This document shows positions 33,295-42,611 of a DNA stretch of 47,875 nt, in pieces. Each line of letters opens with the position of its first letter. Within the stretch, counting starts at the first letter, position 1. Source of the DNA: Bacillus sp. V59.32b (GTDB lineage: Bacteria > Bacillota > Bacilli > Bacillales > DSM-1321); the NCBI RefSeq assembly GCF_003429085.1, contig NZ_QVTC01000010.1, positions 1-47,875 of the forward strand, given 5' to 3'. Made by a program: the position numbers and the translations under genes. Below the pieces are notes generated by a model, which saw only the letters and a program-made list of their open reading frames with translations, ran no database searches and was not told the origin of the DNA.

Positions 33295-33462
33295 GTAAGT
33301 ATCTTTATGTCGGGAAGCAGATTGAGTAAGTATCTTTATGTCGCATTTATACGATTTAATACACGTCCATAAGTATTATTGTGTCGCAGTCAGTAAGTAT
33401 TATTGTATCGTAAAAGGTAAAGTAAGTACTTTTGTGTCGCGTGGGTAAGTACTTTTGTGCCG
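33295..33462 (+). repeat. Six 18-bp direct repeats, probable Tn7-like transposon end
   Basis: Copies of GTAAGTATCTTTATGTCG or GTAAGTACTTTTGTGTCG-type sequence start at 33295, 33326, 33369, 33393, 33422 and 33445. Consensus GTAAGTAyTwTTrTGTCG; the first copy in each adjacent pair differs little from the second. Spacing is irregular (23-43 bases start to start). Multiple TnsB-binding sites at one end are a hallmark of Tn7-like elements. The bases 33463-33698 after it contain no gene. Confidence 0.8.
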
Positions 33463-33698
33463 TTATGCAGCGGAGGGGGACGCTAAAATAGGTAAATCAG
33501 TTTAGTTTTAATTTAGTTTACATAATATATATTATAGGTAGTTCTACAAAATAAACAAACTTCATCTCAAAACAAGAGATTACTTAAAATAGTGAGATAT
33601 TTTTAAATTTTTGTACTAAATCAGTTCTTCGTTTTCTTTAGTTCCAACCCGCCATTTAATTAATTATGTCCTGAATTATATTTGAATCTATTGAGCTG

Positions 33699-34241
33699 TC
33701 AATTAAAGAAGACATCACTCATTAAATCTTCCCACAATGATTCAGAAAGGATTTTGTCTTTTTTTAAGATGCCTTCGATTTTAAAGCCAAGGTTTTTATA
33801 TAGCTTAATGGCTTTTTCATTAGTTTCTAAAACATTCAATGTGATTTTCTTAATCCCATGGGAATCAGCCCAAACAATTGATTCATTTAAAAGATTTTTT
33901 CCAATACCGTACCCCCAAAAATTCTTTAAAACGCAGACTCCGAATTCTACTTTATGAGCGAATCTATTCAAATAATGACCTTCGCATCTTGAAAATCCGA
34001 CTATCCGATCTTGGACGACCGCAACTAAAAATAAATTCTTTTTACTTTCGGTATCTGTTTGAATAATTTGTTCGAAACCTGTCGCATCTATGTATGCTTC
34101 CCCTTGTTCCCTGTCTAAATTTTCCGTCTCTCCATCAATTTGCACCCTTAATTCAGACAAATCTTTTGCATCTATTCCGATTGCAGATCTAACCGTATAA
34201 TTTATTCCGTTCATATAAAATTCTTGTTCTTTTATTACCAT
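33699..34241 (-). CDS. GNAT-family N-acetyltransferase
   Basis: 180-aa acetyltransferase. The acetyl-CoA site is visible as FGVCVLKNFWGYGIGKNLLNESI (R/Q-x-x-G-x-G/A-like, here WGYGIG), followed by LNVLETNEKAIKLYKNLGFKIEG, the typical GNAT C-terminal half. The substrate is unknown. ATG at 34241 follows GGAG; an upstream in-frame ATG overlaps the site. Confidence 0.85.
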   Translation of the reverse strand: MVIKEQEFYMNGINYTVRSAIGIDAKDLSELRVQIDGETENLDREQGEAYIDATGFEQIIQTDTESKKNLFLVAVVQDRIVGFSRCEGHYLNRFAHKVEFGVCVLKNFWGYGIGKNLLNESIVWADSHGIKKITLNVLETNEKAIKLYKNLGFKIEGILKKDKILSESLWEDLMSDVFFN

Positions 34242-34330
34242 GATATACTCCATTAGTAAATTAAGTTTAGAAAAAAAGGAGAAACTTTGGTCCAGCTCCC
34301 CTCCCCATGTTTGTCATTTATCTAACAGGT

Positions 34331-35359
34331 CTAATCCTTTTTTACCGAACCACATGAACCTTTTTCAATTAATTTATGCTGTATGATGATTCTTTTAACC
34401 GGCTCTTCCGGATTTTCGATTTTTTGGATAAGGCTTTTCGTTGCATAGTATCCCAAGTCGAATATATTAATATCCACTGTGGTCAATGGCGGTCTTGATA
34501 AATCAGAAAGCATTGTGTTGTTAAAGCTGATTACAGAAATATCTTCTGGAATGCTAATGTTCATCTCATCAAGAGTGTTTAGCACTCCCAGTGTCATTAG
34601 CTCGTCGATAACAACGAGTGCTGTAGGAGGTTTATTAAGAGAAAACAGCTCTTTCACTGCTTCCTGGCCCCCTTCTTTTAAAAACTCCTCATGAATGACA
34701 TATTCATCCTTAAGCATAATTCCGGCATCACGTAATGCCTTTTCATACCCAAGCAAACGATCTACTGTCATAACAAAGTTGAAACTTCCCCCAATAAAAC
34801 CAATATGTTCATGGCCAAGCTGAACCAAATATTCCGTTACTTCTTTAGCAGCCCGGAAATTATCATTATCCACATGGGTAATTTCTTCCACATGCTTGAA
34901 AGGCTTCCCAATCACGACGAAAGGGAAATTCCGTTTCTGTAAGTAAGTGAGGATTTTATCTTCCACCCGGGAATATAGTAAAATGATGCCGTCCACACGT
35001 CCTCCCTGCACCATTTGAACGACACCCTCGTATATTTCGCTTTCCGTTTTCCCGGTATTAATTTGAAGCGAATAACTATGTTCATGTGCCCCTTCGCTTA
35101 GTCCACGTAATACAGTTGGAAAGAACGGATTTTGAAAAAATATCTCCGTTGAGTTCGGTAATACCAGTCCAATCACCTGTGTAGATTGGCTCGCAAGGCT
35201 CCTAGCGATAAAATTAGGATGATAACCTAGTTCATCCATCGCTTCCCGAACACGCTTTTTCGTATTTTCGCTGATCCGAGGATTGTTGGCAATTACTCTT
35301 GAAACTGTGGAAGGAGCAACGTCTGCTAACTTCGCAACATCCTTAATTGTGATCGACAT
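34331..35359 (-). CDS. LacI-family regulator of maltodextrin genes
   Basis: 342-aa LacI/GalR protein. The N-terminal helix-turn-helix and hinge are TIKDVAKLADVAPSTVSRVI and RSLASQSTQVIGLVLP, with a periplasmic-binding-like sensor domain behind. It sits at the end of the mdxE-mdxF-mdxG cluster, like MalR/YvdE-type regulators. Operator-like sites lie between mdxE and the amylase gene. The effector is probably maltose or a maltodextrin. Confidence 0.9.
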   Translation of the reverse strand: MSITIKDVAKLADVAPSTVSRVIANNPRISENTKKRVREAMDELGYHPNFIARSLASQSTQVIGLVLPNSTEIFFQNPFFPTVLRGLSEGAHEHSYSLQINTGKTESEIYEGVVQMVQGGRVDGIILLYSRVEDKILTYLQKRNFPFVVIGKPFKHVEEITHVDNDNFRAAKEVTEYLVQLGHEHIGFIGGSFNFVMTVDRLLGYEKALRDAGIMLKDEYVIHEEFLKEGGQEAVKELFSLNKPPTALVVIDELMTLGVLNTLDEMNISIPEDISVISFNNTMLSDLSRPPLTTVDINIFDLGYYATKSLIQKIENPEEPVKRIIIQHKLIEKGSCGSVKKD

Positions 35360-35509
35360 CTTCTTTCTCCCCTCATGCAGCAGTTCATATATATGAGGGC
35401 TGCGCTAACATGCTAAAACATCTTATAGTTTAATAATAATTCTCTTTTGAAAAATTGAAAAGCTCAGGAGTTTTAATGCTGTGTCCAGCATGACCTGGTT
35501 ATACAGGGA

Positions 35510-36352
35510 TCACCCTTTCGTGCCTCCAGAAGTCAAACCAGAAACGAAATACCTTTGAAATGCCAGGAATAACAGCGCGATCGGAATGGCAATTAACACA
35601 GCTCCAGCAGCAAACTTTGTAAATTCATTCCCGAACTGTTTGGCTACCATTTCATACAGCCCTACCAGAATGGTGTATTTTTCGTCAGTACGAATCAGCA
35701 TACGGGCAATGATGAAATCCGCAAACGGAGCCGTGAACGAGAATAATGCTACAACAGCTATAATCGGCTTTGCCAAAGGCATCACGATCTGCCAAAAAAT
35801 ACGAAAGTGACCGGCACCATCCATCTTCGCTGATTCATCAAGCTCTTTAGGGATGGTATCCAGATATCCTTTCATAAGCCACGTATTGATTGGAATTTGG
35901 CCTCCGACATAAAACAGGATCAGCCCTAAATGGGTGTCGATTAATCCTGTGCGGGTCGCAAGCACATAGATGGCGATAAGAGCGGCAAAATTAGGAATCA
36001 TTTGTAGGATTAAAAATGCCACCAACCCGTTTTTCCTGCCGACAAAACGGTATCTTGAAAACGCATAAGCTGTAAATGCCACCACAATAATGGTAAGCCC
36101 CATTGTTGACAAGGAGATCTTAATAGAATTCCAGAACCAGGTGAAATACAGGCTTTTATCGGTATCGAATAAATAGGCATAGTGCTTGAAAGTTGGATTC
36201 TCAGGAAACATGCTTGACCCTGACAAGCTTTGACCAGGATTGAGTGATGATCCGATGATCCAAAGGATTGGATAGAAAATGATGACACTCATCACCAAAA
36301 CGACTAAGTAAGTTAGTGAAAGCCGGATAAATCTATCTCTCTTTATGCTCAT
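35510..36352 (-). CDS. mdxG: Maltodextrin ABC transporter permease MdxG
   Basis: 280-aa MalG-type permease with six membrane helices and the cytoplasmic EAA loop (DTIPKELDESAKMDGAGHFRIFWQIVMPLAKP, near residue 165) that contacts the ATPase. It follows mdxF by two bases. The ATPase (MsmX/MdxK type) is not in this window and is presumably supplied from elsewhere, as in B. subtilis. Confidence 0.93.
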   Translation of the reverse strand: MSIKRDRFIRLSLTYLVVLVMSVIIFYPILWIIGSSLNPGQSLSGSSMFPENPTFKHYAYLFDTDKSLYFTWFWNSIKISLSTMGLTIIVVAFTAYAFSRYRFVGRKNGLVAFLILQMIPNFAALIAIYVLATRTGLIDTHLGLILFYVGGQIPINTWLMKGYLDTIPKELDESAKMDGAGHFRIFWQIVMPLAKPIIAVVALFSFTAPFADFIIARMLIRTDEKYTILVGLYEMVAKQFGNEFTKFAAGAVLIAIPIALLFLAFQRYFVSGLTSGGTKG

Positions 36353-36354
36353 AG

Positions 36355-37668
36355 TTACATCAAATCCTCTTCCTGGAATGATTTTGTGCGCTTAAATTGC
36401 CATAATGCGATACTGATGATAATGAGTGAAAGAATCATCGTGATGGCGGCTGCTTTTCCATATTGGGCTGAAGTCATCGTTAAACGGTATATCCATGAAA
36501 TCAATATGTCCGTTCCCCATGCATTCTGCTCAGGGATTGCAGGCCCCCCATTATTGAATAGGAAGATAACATTGAAATTGTTGAAATTAAAGGTATATTG
36601 CGTAATTAAAATCGGTGCTGTAGCAAAAAGGACCAATGGTAACGTAATCGTTTTGAACTTTTGCCAAGCGTTTGCGCCATCCACTGTTGCAGCTTCGTAC
36701 AATTCATCGGGAATTGATTGAAGGATCCCGGTTGTCATCGCAAAGATGAACGGGAATCCTAACCAAGTTTGGACCATAATCAATGCCAGGCGCGTCCAAT
36801 TTGCTTCGGTCATCCAATTAATCGGATCGATTCCCAATATCGGAAGAATTGTGTTATTAATCGCTCCGAAAGATTCATTGAACATTCCTGAAAATATCAT
36901 TGTAGATACAAAGGCAGGTACGGCCCAAGGTAAAATAAAAATCGTACGGATGATCGCCTTCCCCTTCAAGTCTTTTTGATTAACGAGAACGGCCAGAAAG
37001 ATCCCAAGGGCAATCTGAAGGGTAGTGGCGGCCAATGTCCATACAATCGTCCATCCTAAAACCTTGAAGAAAGTCGTTCTCCATATATCGATTTTAAAAA
37101 TATCAATAAAATTCTGGATGCCAACCCAGTCCACCAATTTCGCCGGCGGAGAGTGATACAAATCGTAGTTTGTGAAGGCTAATAAGAAAACAAAGATAAT
37201 CGGGAAGATAACAACGAATAGTAACAGCAAAAAACCAGGGCTAATCATAAGATATGGAAATCCGTTATCGATAAGATTATGATATTGCTCCCGCACGCTA
37301 TTAATCTTCAGTCCAAGGTCGCGTTTTTTCCCAGTGTTATATGCGTCATACAAATTGAAGATATAAACAGCTAAGCCTAAAGCCGTTACAATCAAAGCCA
37401 ATATCCCATTAATTAGAAGAAAAATGGAATGGTCCTCTCCCGGAAGCTCACCTAAAGTAAATAGACCCCAAAATCCCATATTCATTAAATCACTAAATAC
37501 AATAAAAAATGAGGCCGCTAAAATCAGGTACACGATGCCTTTTAAAACTTGTTTATTATAAAGCTGGCCTATCCCTGGAATAATTGATAATAAGGCAGCA
37601 TTTCTTCCGTATTTAGAAGTGGATTTTATTTCATTAATTTGTGGATCGGTCGTTTGTAATTCTGCCAT
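36355..37668 (-). CDS. mdxF: Maltodextrin ABC transporter permease MdxF
   Basis: 437-aa MalF-type permease. An N-terminal extension with RNAALLSIIPGIGQLYNKQ and two or three extra helices is typical of Bacillus MdxF. The core permease contains the EAA loop SIPDELYEAATVDGANAWQKFKTITLPL. Co-transcribed with mdxG, probably with mdxE. Confidence 0.93.
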   Translation of the reverse strand: MAELQTTDPQINEIKSTSKYGRNAALLSIIPGIGQLYNKQVLKGIVYLILAASFFIVFSDLMNMGFWGLFTLGELPGEDHSIFLLINGILALIVTALGLAVYIFNLYDAYNTGKKRDLGLKINSVREQYHNLIDNGFPYLMISPGFLLLLFVVIFPIIFVFLLAFTNYDLYHSPPAKLVDWVGIQNFIDIFKIDIWRTTFFKVLGWTIVWTLAATTLQIALGIFLAVLVNQKDLKGKAIIRTIFILPWAVPAFVSTMIFSGMFNESFGAINNTILPILGIDPINWMTEANWTRLALIMVQTWLGFPFIFAMTTGILQSIPDELYEAATVDGANAWQKFKTITLPLVLFATAPILITQYTFNFNNFNVIFLFNNGGPAIPEQNAWGTDILISWIYRLTMTSAQYGKAAAITMILSLIIISIALWQFKRTKSFQEEDLM

Positions 37669-37805
37669 GTGTACCTTTACTCCCCTTCCCTATAGGAGGA
37701 AATAGTCTCGCAGATTGTGCAAGGCTCTGATTAGCAATTAAGCATATGTCCATACAGACCAGCTACTCATTCATTTTTTTGATGGGCAGGGTTAGTCCGC
37801 GGTAT

Positions 37806-37843
37806 AAAAAAGGCAGGCCATACCTCTATTCGGAGGTATCGCC
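37806..37843 (-). terminator. Hairpin between mdxE and mdxF
   Basis: On the minus strand, GGCGATACCTC pairs with GAGGTATGGCC (one mismatch), followed by a T-run (TTTTTT). It sits inside the operon right after mdxE, so it probably works as a partial terminator or mRNA stabiliser giving an excess of binding protein over permeases. Confidence 0.7.
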
Positions 37844-37850
37844 TTTTCCA

Positions 37851-39131
37851 TTATTTCTTATGGTTTGTTTCAATATTAGTTTTTATCGCTTTAACAGCTT
37901 CATCCATCGCTTTTTTCGGTTTCGCTTTTCCGGTGGCAATTGTTTGAAGAGCGGTCGCCATTGGATCCCACACTTCAGCCATTTCCGGAATATTAGGCAT
38001 TGGAACGGCTACTTCAGATTGCTCAGCAACTGCTTTAGCTGCCTCATTGTTTGAGATAATTGGGTCGTTAATCAATTCCTTCACCGGCGGGATTTCCTGG
38101 CTCGCTTCAAAGCGTGCTTTTGCACTGTCTTTATTTGTAATAAATTCTACAAGTTTCGTAGACCAATATGGGTTTTTCGTGAACGCGGTAACATGCCAGC
38201 CTTTCACTCCCATGAACGTTTTTACCGGTTCTCCGTTTGCCAGCGTCGGCATAGGGGCAACACCATAATCGATGCCAGCATCTTTCATAGCTTGCAATGC
38301 CCAAGGCCCGTTCATGACAGAGGCAACCTTACCTTCGTTGAATAGTCCATCCATAGCCGATCCGCCATTTTCGCCAATAATACCTTTTGGAAATAAACCT
38401 TCTTTGTACCATTTTTGGATGTACTCGGCGCCTTTAACAGCACCTTCGTTATTTAACCCAATGTCGTCCCGATTTAAAGCGCCATCGTTATCAGCGAATA
38501 CATAACCGCCCATGCCGCCAACTAAACCGTGTGCGAAGTAGAAATTATCGAACAAAGCCAAGAAACCGTAGTTTCCGTCTTTTGTGAATTCTTTAGAAAA
38601 ACTATAAACCTCATCCATAGTAGCGGGAGCGCTATCCATTAATTTCTTATTATAAATAAATACAGGAGTTTCCGTTGATTTAGGCAGGCCGTAGAGTTTT
38701 CCATCATACATTTGTGCTTGCACAGAAGCCTCCGTGAATGTGTCCAGTATGGATTGCTCCACTTTAACTTCTTGGATTAAACCTTCTGTTACAACTTGCC
38801 CGATTTGGTCATGCGGAAGAGTGACAACGTCCGGAGCGGTTCCGGCTGGCCCATCCAGGCGCAATTGGTCACGGATTTTATCGGCCATATTTAATTCTTT
38901 AAATTCGACTTTAATGCCATATTCTTTTTCGAATTCTTTAATAGCAGGCTCCAAGGCAATTCCTTTGTCTTTATCCTCCCAAACCACCAGTTTTTCAGGC
39001 TTCTTTTCTTCTGCGTTTTGTCCATCGTTCTTGTCAGTTTTCGTCCCACTGGTTTCACGATCCGGACCACATGCTGCAAGTACACCCATCATTAAAACAA
39101 ACATCATTAAAACGGATACTAATTTTTTCAT
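37851..39131 (-). CDS. mdxE: Maltodextrin-binding lipoprotein MdxE
   Basis: 426-aa solute-binding protein with a lipoprotein signal (LMMGVLAACG, Cys at about 21), a Lys/Glu-rich linker and the MalE-type fold (EKLVVWEDKDKGIALEPAIKEFEKEYGIKVE at the domain start, VASVMNGPWALQAMKDAGIDYGVAPMP in the C-lobe). It delivers maltodextrins to MdxFG. Divergent from the amylase gene, with a cre site and LacI-type operators in between. Confidence 0.93.
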   Translation of the reverse strand: MKKLVSVLMMFVLMMGVLAACGPDRETSGTKTDKNDGQNAEEKKPEKLVVWEDKDKGIALEPAIKEFEKEYGIKVEFKELNMADKIRDQLRLDGPAGTAPDVVTLPHDQIGQVVTEGLIQEVKVEQSILDTFTEASVQAQMYDGKLYGLPKSTETPVFIYNKKLMDSAPATMDEVYSFSKEFTKDGNYGFLALFDNFYFAHGLVGGMGGYVFADNDGALNRDDIGLNNEGAVKGAEYIQKWYKEGLFPKGIIGENGGSAMDGLFNEGKVASVMNGPWALQAMKDAGIDYGVAPMPTLANGEPVKTFMGVKGWHVTAFTKNPYWSTKLVEFITNKDSAKARFEASQEIPPVKELINDPIISNNEAAKAVAEQSEVAVPMPNIPEMAEVWDPMATALQTIATGKAKPKKAMDEAVKAIKTNIETNHKK

Positions 39132-39183
39132 CTTTTCTAAACCTCCCTAGAGTGTAAAAATAATTTAATGTTTAAAAATCAAA

Positions 39184-39194
39184 CAACCGTTTGC
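39184..39194. promoter_or_regulatory. LacI-type operator in the mdxE leader
   Basis: CAACCGTTTGC (GCAAACGGTTG on the mdxE strand), a half-symmetrical CG-centred site of the LacI/GalR class, about 55 bases upstream of the mdxE start. Probably bound by the cluster's own regulator. Confidence 0.55.
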
Positions 39195-39216
39195 ACAAAT
39201 TTAGTGAAAATAATTA

Positions 39217-39230
39217 TGTAAGCGTTAACA
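39217..39230. promoter_or_regulatory. Catabolite-responsive element (cre)
   Basis: TGTAAGCGTTAACA matches the cre consensus TGWAARCGYTWNCW at every position. It lies between the divergent mdxE and amylase genes, so CcpA-dependent carbon catabolite control is expected. Confidence 0.85.
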
Positions 39231-39312
39231 TTAAAGTTTTCAAAAAAGATAGATAAAGAGATATAGTCTAACATATCCCTATAATCATGTATTATAAGCT
39301 TCTCGGTGTATT

Positions 39313-39351
39313 GCGAAAACGATTGCACAATTTATAAATTTATTATACAAT
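39313..39351 (+). promoter_or_regulatory. Promoter of the amylase gene with overlapping operator
   Basis: TTGCAC (39323-39328) and TACAAT (39346-39351) are spaced by 17 bases, a good SigA promoter. The LacI-type site GCGAAAACGATTGC (39313-39326) overlaps its -35 region, consistent with repression by the LacI-family protein of this cluster. Confidence 0.7.
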
Positions 39352-39513
39352 CTTTTTAATCTTTTACAACCAATTTTTACATAATTACCTTAAAATATAT
39401 GTTATTCCACCCTATTCCATCTTAGATCCTCTAGAATCTACTATTTTTTCTGAATGCTATCTTTCTTTAAAAAATAATCCACCAAATCAATATCTTTAAC
39501 AAGGAGTGACGAT

Positions 39514-41283
39514 ATGGAAAAGTCCGCTATTTATCACCGCCCGGAAGATAGTTATCTTTACCTCTTGGATTCAAGCACGCTGTATATTCAAATAAGAACA
39601 AAAAGAAACGACATCGAGAGAATCGGAGTCATTTACGGTGATCCTTTTGATTGGCATGAGGGATCTTGGGTAACGGAAGAATCATCAATGAGTCTTTCCG
39701 GAAGTGATGATTTATTTGATTACTGGAACATTGTGATTGAACCGCAAACGCATCGGTTAAGATATGGATTTAGACTAGAGTCCCCTACAGAAGAAGCGAT
39801 CCTTACTGAGAAAGGCTATTTTCAGGTTACTCCGGAAGACCCGGGGCACTACTTCTGCAAGCCTTATACGCATAAGACAGAAGTATTTTCTCCCCCTGAA
39901 TGGGTAAAAGATACAGTTTGGTATCAGATTTTCCCTGAACGGTTTTCAAATGGAACGATTGATAATGATCCACCACACACGAAAGCTTGGGGCAGTGAAG
40001 CACCGGCATGGGATAATTTCTTCGGCGGAGATTTAGATGGGGTTATCCATCACCTTAGTTATTTAGAGGAGCTTGGCATAAGCGGAATTTATTTCACGCC
40101 TATTTTCAGAGCACACTCAAACCATAAATATGACACGATTGATTATATGGAGATCGATCCCCAGTTCGGGACGAAAGAAACTTTAAAACGATTGGTGGAA
40201 GAATGCCATAAGCGAGGGATTAGGGTAATGCTAGATGCCGTCTTTAACCATAGCGGATTCTACTTCCCTTCTTTCCAGAATGTATTAAAAAATGGCGAAA
40301 ATTCACCATTCAAGGAATGGTTTCATATTCACAGTTTTCCTGTACAGACCGGTGACCGGCCCAATTATGAAACATTTGCCTTTAGCGACGCCATGCCAAA
40401 GCTCAATACATATCATCCTGCAGTGAAAAAGTACTTATTTGATGTTGCGAAATATTGGATAGAGGAATGTAATATTGATGGTTGGAGGCTCGATGTCGCA
40501 AATGAAGTAGACCATCAATTCTGGCGGCAATTCAGAGAGGAAGTTAAAGCAATAAAACCGGATTTATATATTTTAGGGGAAATTTGGCATGATTCCACTC
40601 CTTGGCTGCGCGGAGACCAATTTGACGCTGTCATGAACTATCCTTTTATGGCAAACATCTTAAACCTCTTTGCCAATGAAACCATTTCTGTAGAACAATT
40701 TGTTCATAACATGGGGACTATCCTACACAGTTATCCGATCAACGTATTGGAAACAACCTTCAATCTGGTAGGAAGCCATGATACACCAAGAATTTTGACA
40801 GAATGCAAGGATGACATTAAAAAAACGAAACTGATTTACACAATGCTTTTGACCTTTTTGGGCTCGCCATGTATTTATTACGGCGATGAAATTGGGATGA
40901 CTGGCGGCGGAGACCCTGATTGCAGAAAATGTATGGAGTGGGATACAACTAAACACAATCAAGAAATTTTTCAACATATTCAAAAGCTGATTGCTTTAAG
41001 GAAACAGGAAAAACTCCTCGCAAATAAGGGCCGGCTTCAATTCTTATCAACCGAAAATAATAAGGAAATTGTTGCTTTTAAGAAATATGATGAAGAATCA
41101 ACTATAATAGTCGCCCTTAATCCATCAACGGAGACAAATAGTTTATCTCTCCCGGCTTATACAAAGGACGTCTCTATGCGGGATATATGGACAGATAAAG
41201 AAATCATTTTAAATCCAGATGACTTTCACTTAGAACTGGAACCCTATTCTTTCGTTATTCTACTCATTAAAGACAACAGCTAG
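39514..41283 (+). CDS. Maltogenic amylase/neopullulanase-type glycoside hydrolase (GH13)
   Basis: 589-aa GH13 subfamily-20-like enzyme with an N-terminal starch-binding-like (CBM34) domain of about 120 residues. The four conserved regions are seen: DAVFNH, GWRLDVANEV (nucleophile D327), GEIWHD (acid/base E356) and VGSHDTPR (D423). It hydrolyses maltodextrins, cyclodextrins or pullulan and has no signal peptide, so it acts in the cytoplasm on imported dextrins, like YvdF of B. subtilis. RBS AAGGAG. Confidence 0.93.
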   Translation: MEKSAIYHRPEDSYLYLLDSSTLYIQIRTKRNDIERIGVIYGDPFDWHEGSWVTEESSMSLSGSDDLFDYWNIVIEPQTHRLRYGFRLESPTEEAILTEKGYFQVTPEDPGHYFCKPYTHKTEVFSPPEWVKDTVWYQIFPERFSNGTIDNDPPHTKAWGSEAPAWDNFFGGDLDGVIHHLSYLEELGISGIYFTPIFRAHSNHKYDTIDYMEIDPQFGTKETLKRLVEECHKRGIRVMLDAVFNHSGFYFPSFQNVLKNGENSPFKEWFHIHSFPVQTGDRPNYETFAFSDAMPKLNTYHPAVKKYLFDVAKYWIEECNIDGWRLDVANEVDHQFWRQFREEVKAIKPDLYILGEIWHDSTPWLRGDQFDAVMNYPFMANILNLFANETISVEQFVHNMGTILHSYPINVLETTFNLVGSHDTPRILTECKDDIKKTKLIYTMLLTFLGSPCIYYGDEIGMTGGGDPDCRKCMEWDTTKHNQEIFQHIQKLIALRKQEKLLANKGRLQFLSTENNKEIVAFKKYDEESTIIVALNPSTETNSLSLPAYTKDVSMRDIWTDKEIILNPDDFHLELEPYSFVILLIKDNS

Positions 41284-41300
41284 ATTACGTTTAATAAGTA

Positions 41301-41359
41301 AAAATAGAGCAATTGTCATTTAATATTCAATGATCGATAGTTGCTCTATTTTTTTTTAT
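41301..41359 (+). terminator. Terminator of the amylase gene
   Basis: AAAATAGAGCAA pairs with TTGCTCTATTTT, followed by a run of Ts. The A-rich side makes it usable for the converging acyl-CoA dehydrogenase gene too. Confidence 0.8.
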
Positions 41360-41377
41360 ATTATTTTCTGTTCGAGA

Positions 41378-42517
41378 TCAATCTAACGCTGACTTTGCCA
41401 ACATTTGAATCGTTGAATCATCCATCGGAGGATTGTGAAGTCCTGCACGAACATCCCGGTAATAACGTTGCATCGGGTTTGATCGCTGTAAGCTTTTCGC
41501 TCCGACTACTCTCATCGCCTTATCGACAATGGAAATCGCATTATTGGTAATACGGAATTTGACGGCAGCTAGATCCTTTGAAAGTTCTTCATGCAGCTCG
41601 GGTTTGGTTTCCCATTTTTCGGCTACAGAATAAAGAAAATGCCGTGATTCTCTGATTTCAAGTTCGATTTCACCAATGATCCTCTGGACGTTTGGCAAAT
41701 CCTTTATCGGCACTTTGAGGCTGTTAGGTGAATAGGTTTTAGCAAACTCGACGGCATAATCCCTTGCTGCAATCGCGATACCGAGGTAGCATGCCGGAAT
41801 GTGGAGCAGCCAAGCTGATTTCCCTCTTGGTCTGTCCTCTAGTTTTTCGACGTAGTACTTTTCAAGAACTTCTACATTGTCAAGCACAAGATCATGGCTT
41901 CCCGTTCCTTGCATCGAAATCATGTCCCAGGTTTCTTCGATGTGAACACCTTCGTTATGCCTATGGATCAGGAACGAGCCAATTGTTTCCTCTTCCGGAA
42001 CCCACGCACTGACAATAATAATATCCAAAACAGGAGCAAGGGTCGTAAACGTCTTGCGTCCATTGATCACCCATTTGTCCCCTTTTTTCACAGCCGTGGT
42101 TTCCGGCCGTCCCCCACGGGTCGGACTCCCGGTACTCGGTTCTGTTGCTGCCCGATTTACAAGAGCACCATTCGCCACTTCCCGGAAAAACTCCTCTAAA
42201 ACCGCTTGATCCCAGTTTTGGTTTTCAGCCAATTCCAGAACAACTCCATTATGCCAGCCGATTCCGAGCGCAGTCGGCCCGCATTCCCGGGCGATTCGTT
42301 CCTGGGAAAGGAGATAATCGTACAACGATCCGCCCCTGCCGCCATATTCTTTCGGCAGTGTTAACGTGTGATAACCAAATTGCTTCAATTCCTCCATATT
42401 CTTAAAAGGAAATCCTCCAGTCTCATCAAGTTCCTGTGCTCGCTTGGAGAAATCCTGTATCGCTTTACCCAATTCGTCGATATATTCTTTCTGCTGATCT
42501 GACTGATAAAAAGGCAC
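41378..42517 (-). CDS. Acyl-CoA dehydrogenase family protein (YdbM-like)
   Basis: 379-aa flavoprotein with the family layout: the N-terminal helical domain with LPKEYGGRGGSLYDYL, the middle beta domain with AATEPSTGSPTRGGRPET and GDKWVINGRKTFTT, and the C-terminal four-helix domain with VVGAKSLQRSNPMQRYYRDVRAGLHNPPMDD. The usual catalytic Glu of short-chain enzymes is not obvious at the end, as in DszC/YdbM-like branches, so the substrate is open. GTG start behind GAAAGGATG. Confidence 0.88.
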   Translation of the reverse strand: MPFYQSDQQKEYIDELGKAIQDFSKRAQELDETGGFPFKNMEELKQFGYHTLTLPKEYGGRGGSLYDYLLSQERIARECGPTALGIGWHNGVVLELAENQNWDQAVLEEFFREVANGALVNRAATEPSTGSPTRGGRPETTAVKKGDKWVINGRKTFTTLAPVLDIIIVSAWVPEEETIGSFLIHRHNEGVHIEETWDMISMQGTGSHDLVLDNVEVLEKYYVEKLEDRPRGKSAWLLHIPACYLGIAIAARDYAVEFAKTYSPNSLKVPIKDLPNVQRIIGEIELEIRESRHFLYSVAEKWETKPELHEELSKDLAAVKFRITNNAISIVDKAMRVVGAKSLQRSNPMQRYYRDVRAGLHNPPMDDSTIQMLAKSALD

Positions 42518-42611
42518 CCGTTTTCATCCTTTCAGGACATAACATTATCCATAAATCATACCACCAACCCTATCAAATCTCTAAGTGATATGCTTCCCTT
42601 AATTTGTCCCC

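Noticed and set aside
33295-33462. CRISPR-like array (six 18-mers)
   Set aside because: Repeat starts are 23-43 bases apart, leaving only 5-25 bases between repeats, and the copies diverge; the tnsAB context fits transposase-binding sites better.
8830-33462. One single transposon spanning both iteron arrays
   Set aside because: The two arrays share only GACATAAA, their repeats differ otherwise, and ordinary chromosomal operons lie between; two separate remnants are simpler.
38047-39150. Plus-strand frames opposite mdxE
   Set aside because: Antisense shadows of a typical MalE-type binding protein.
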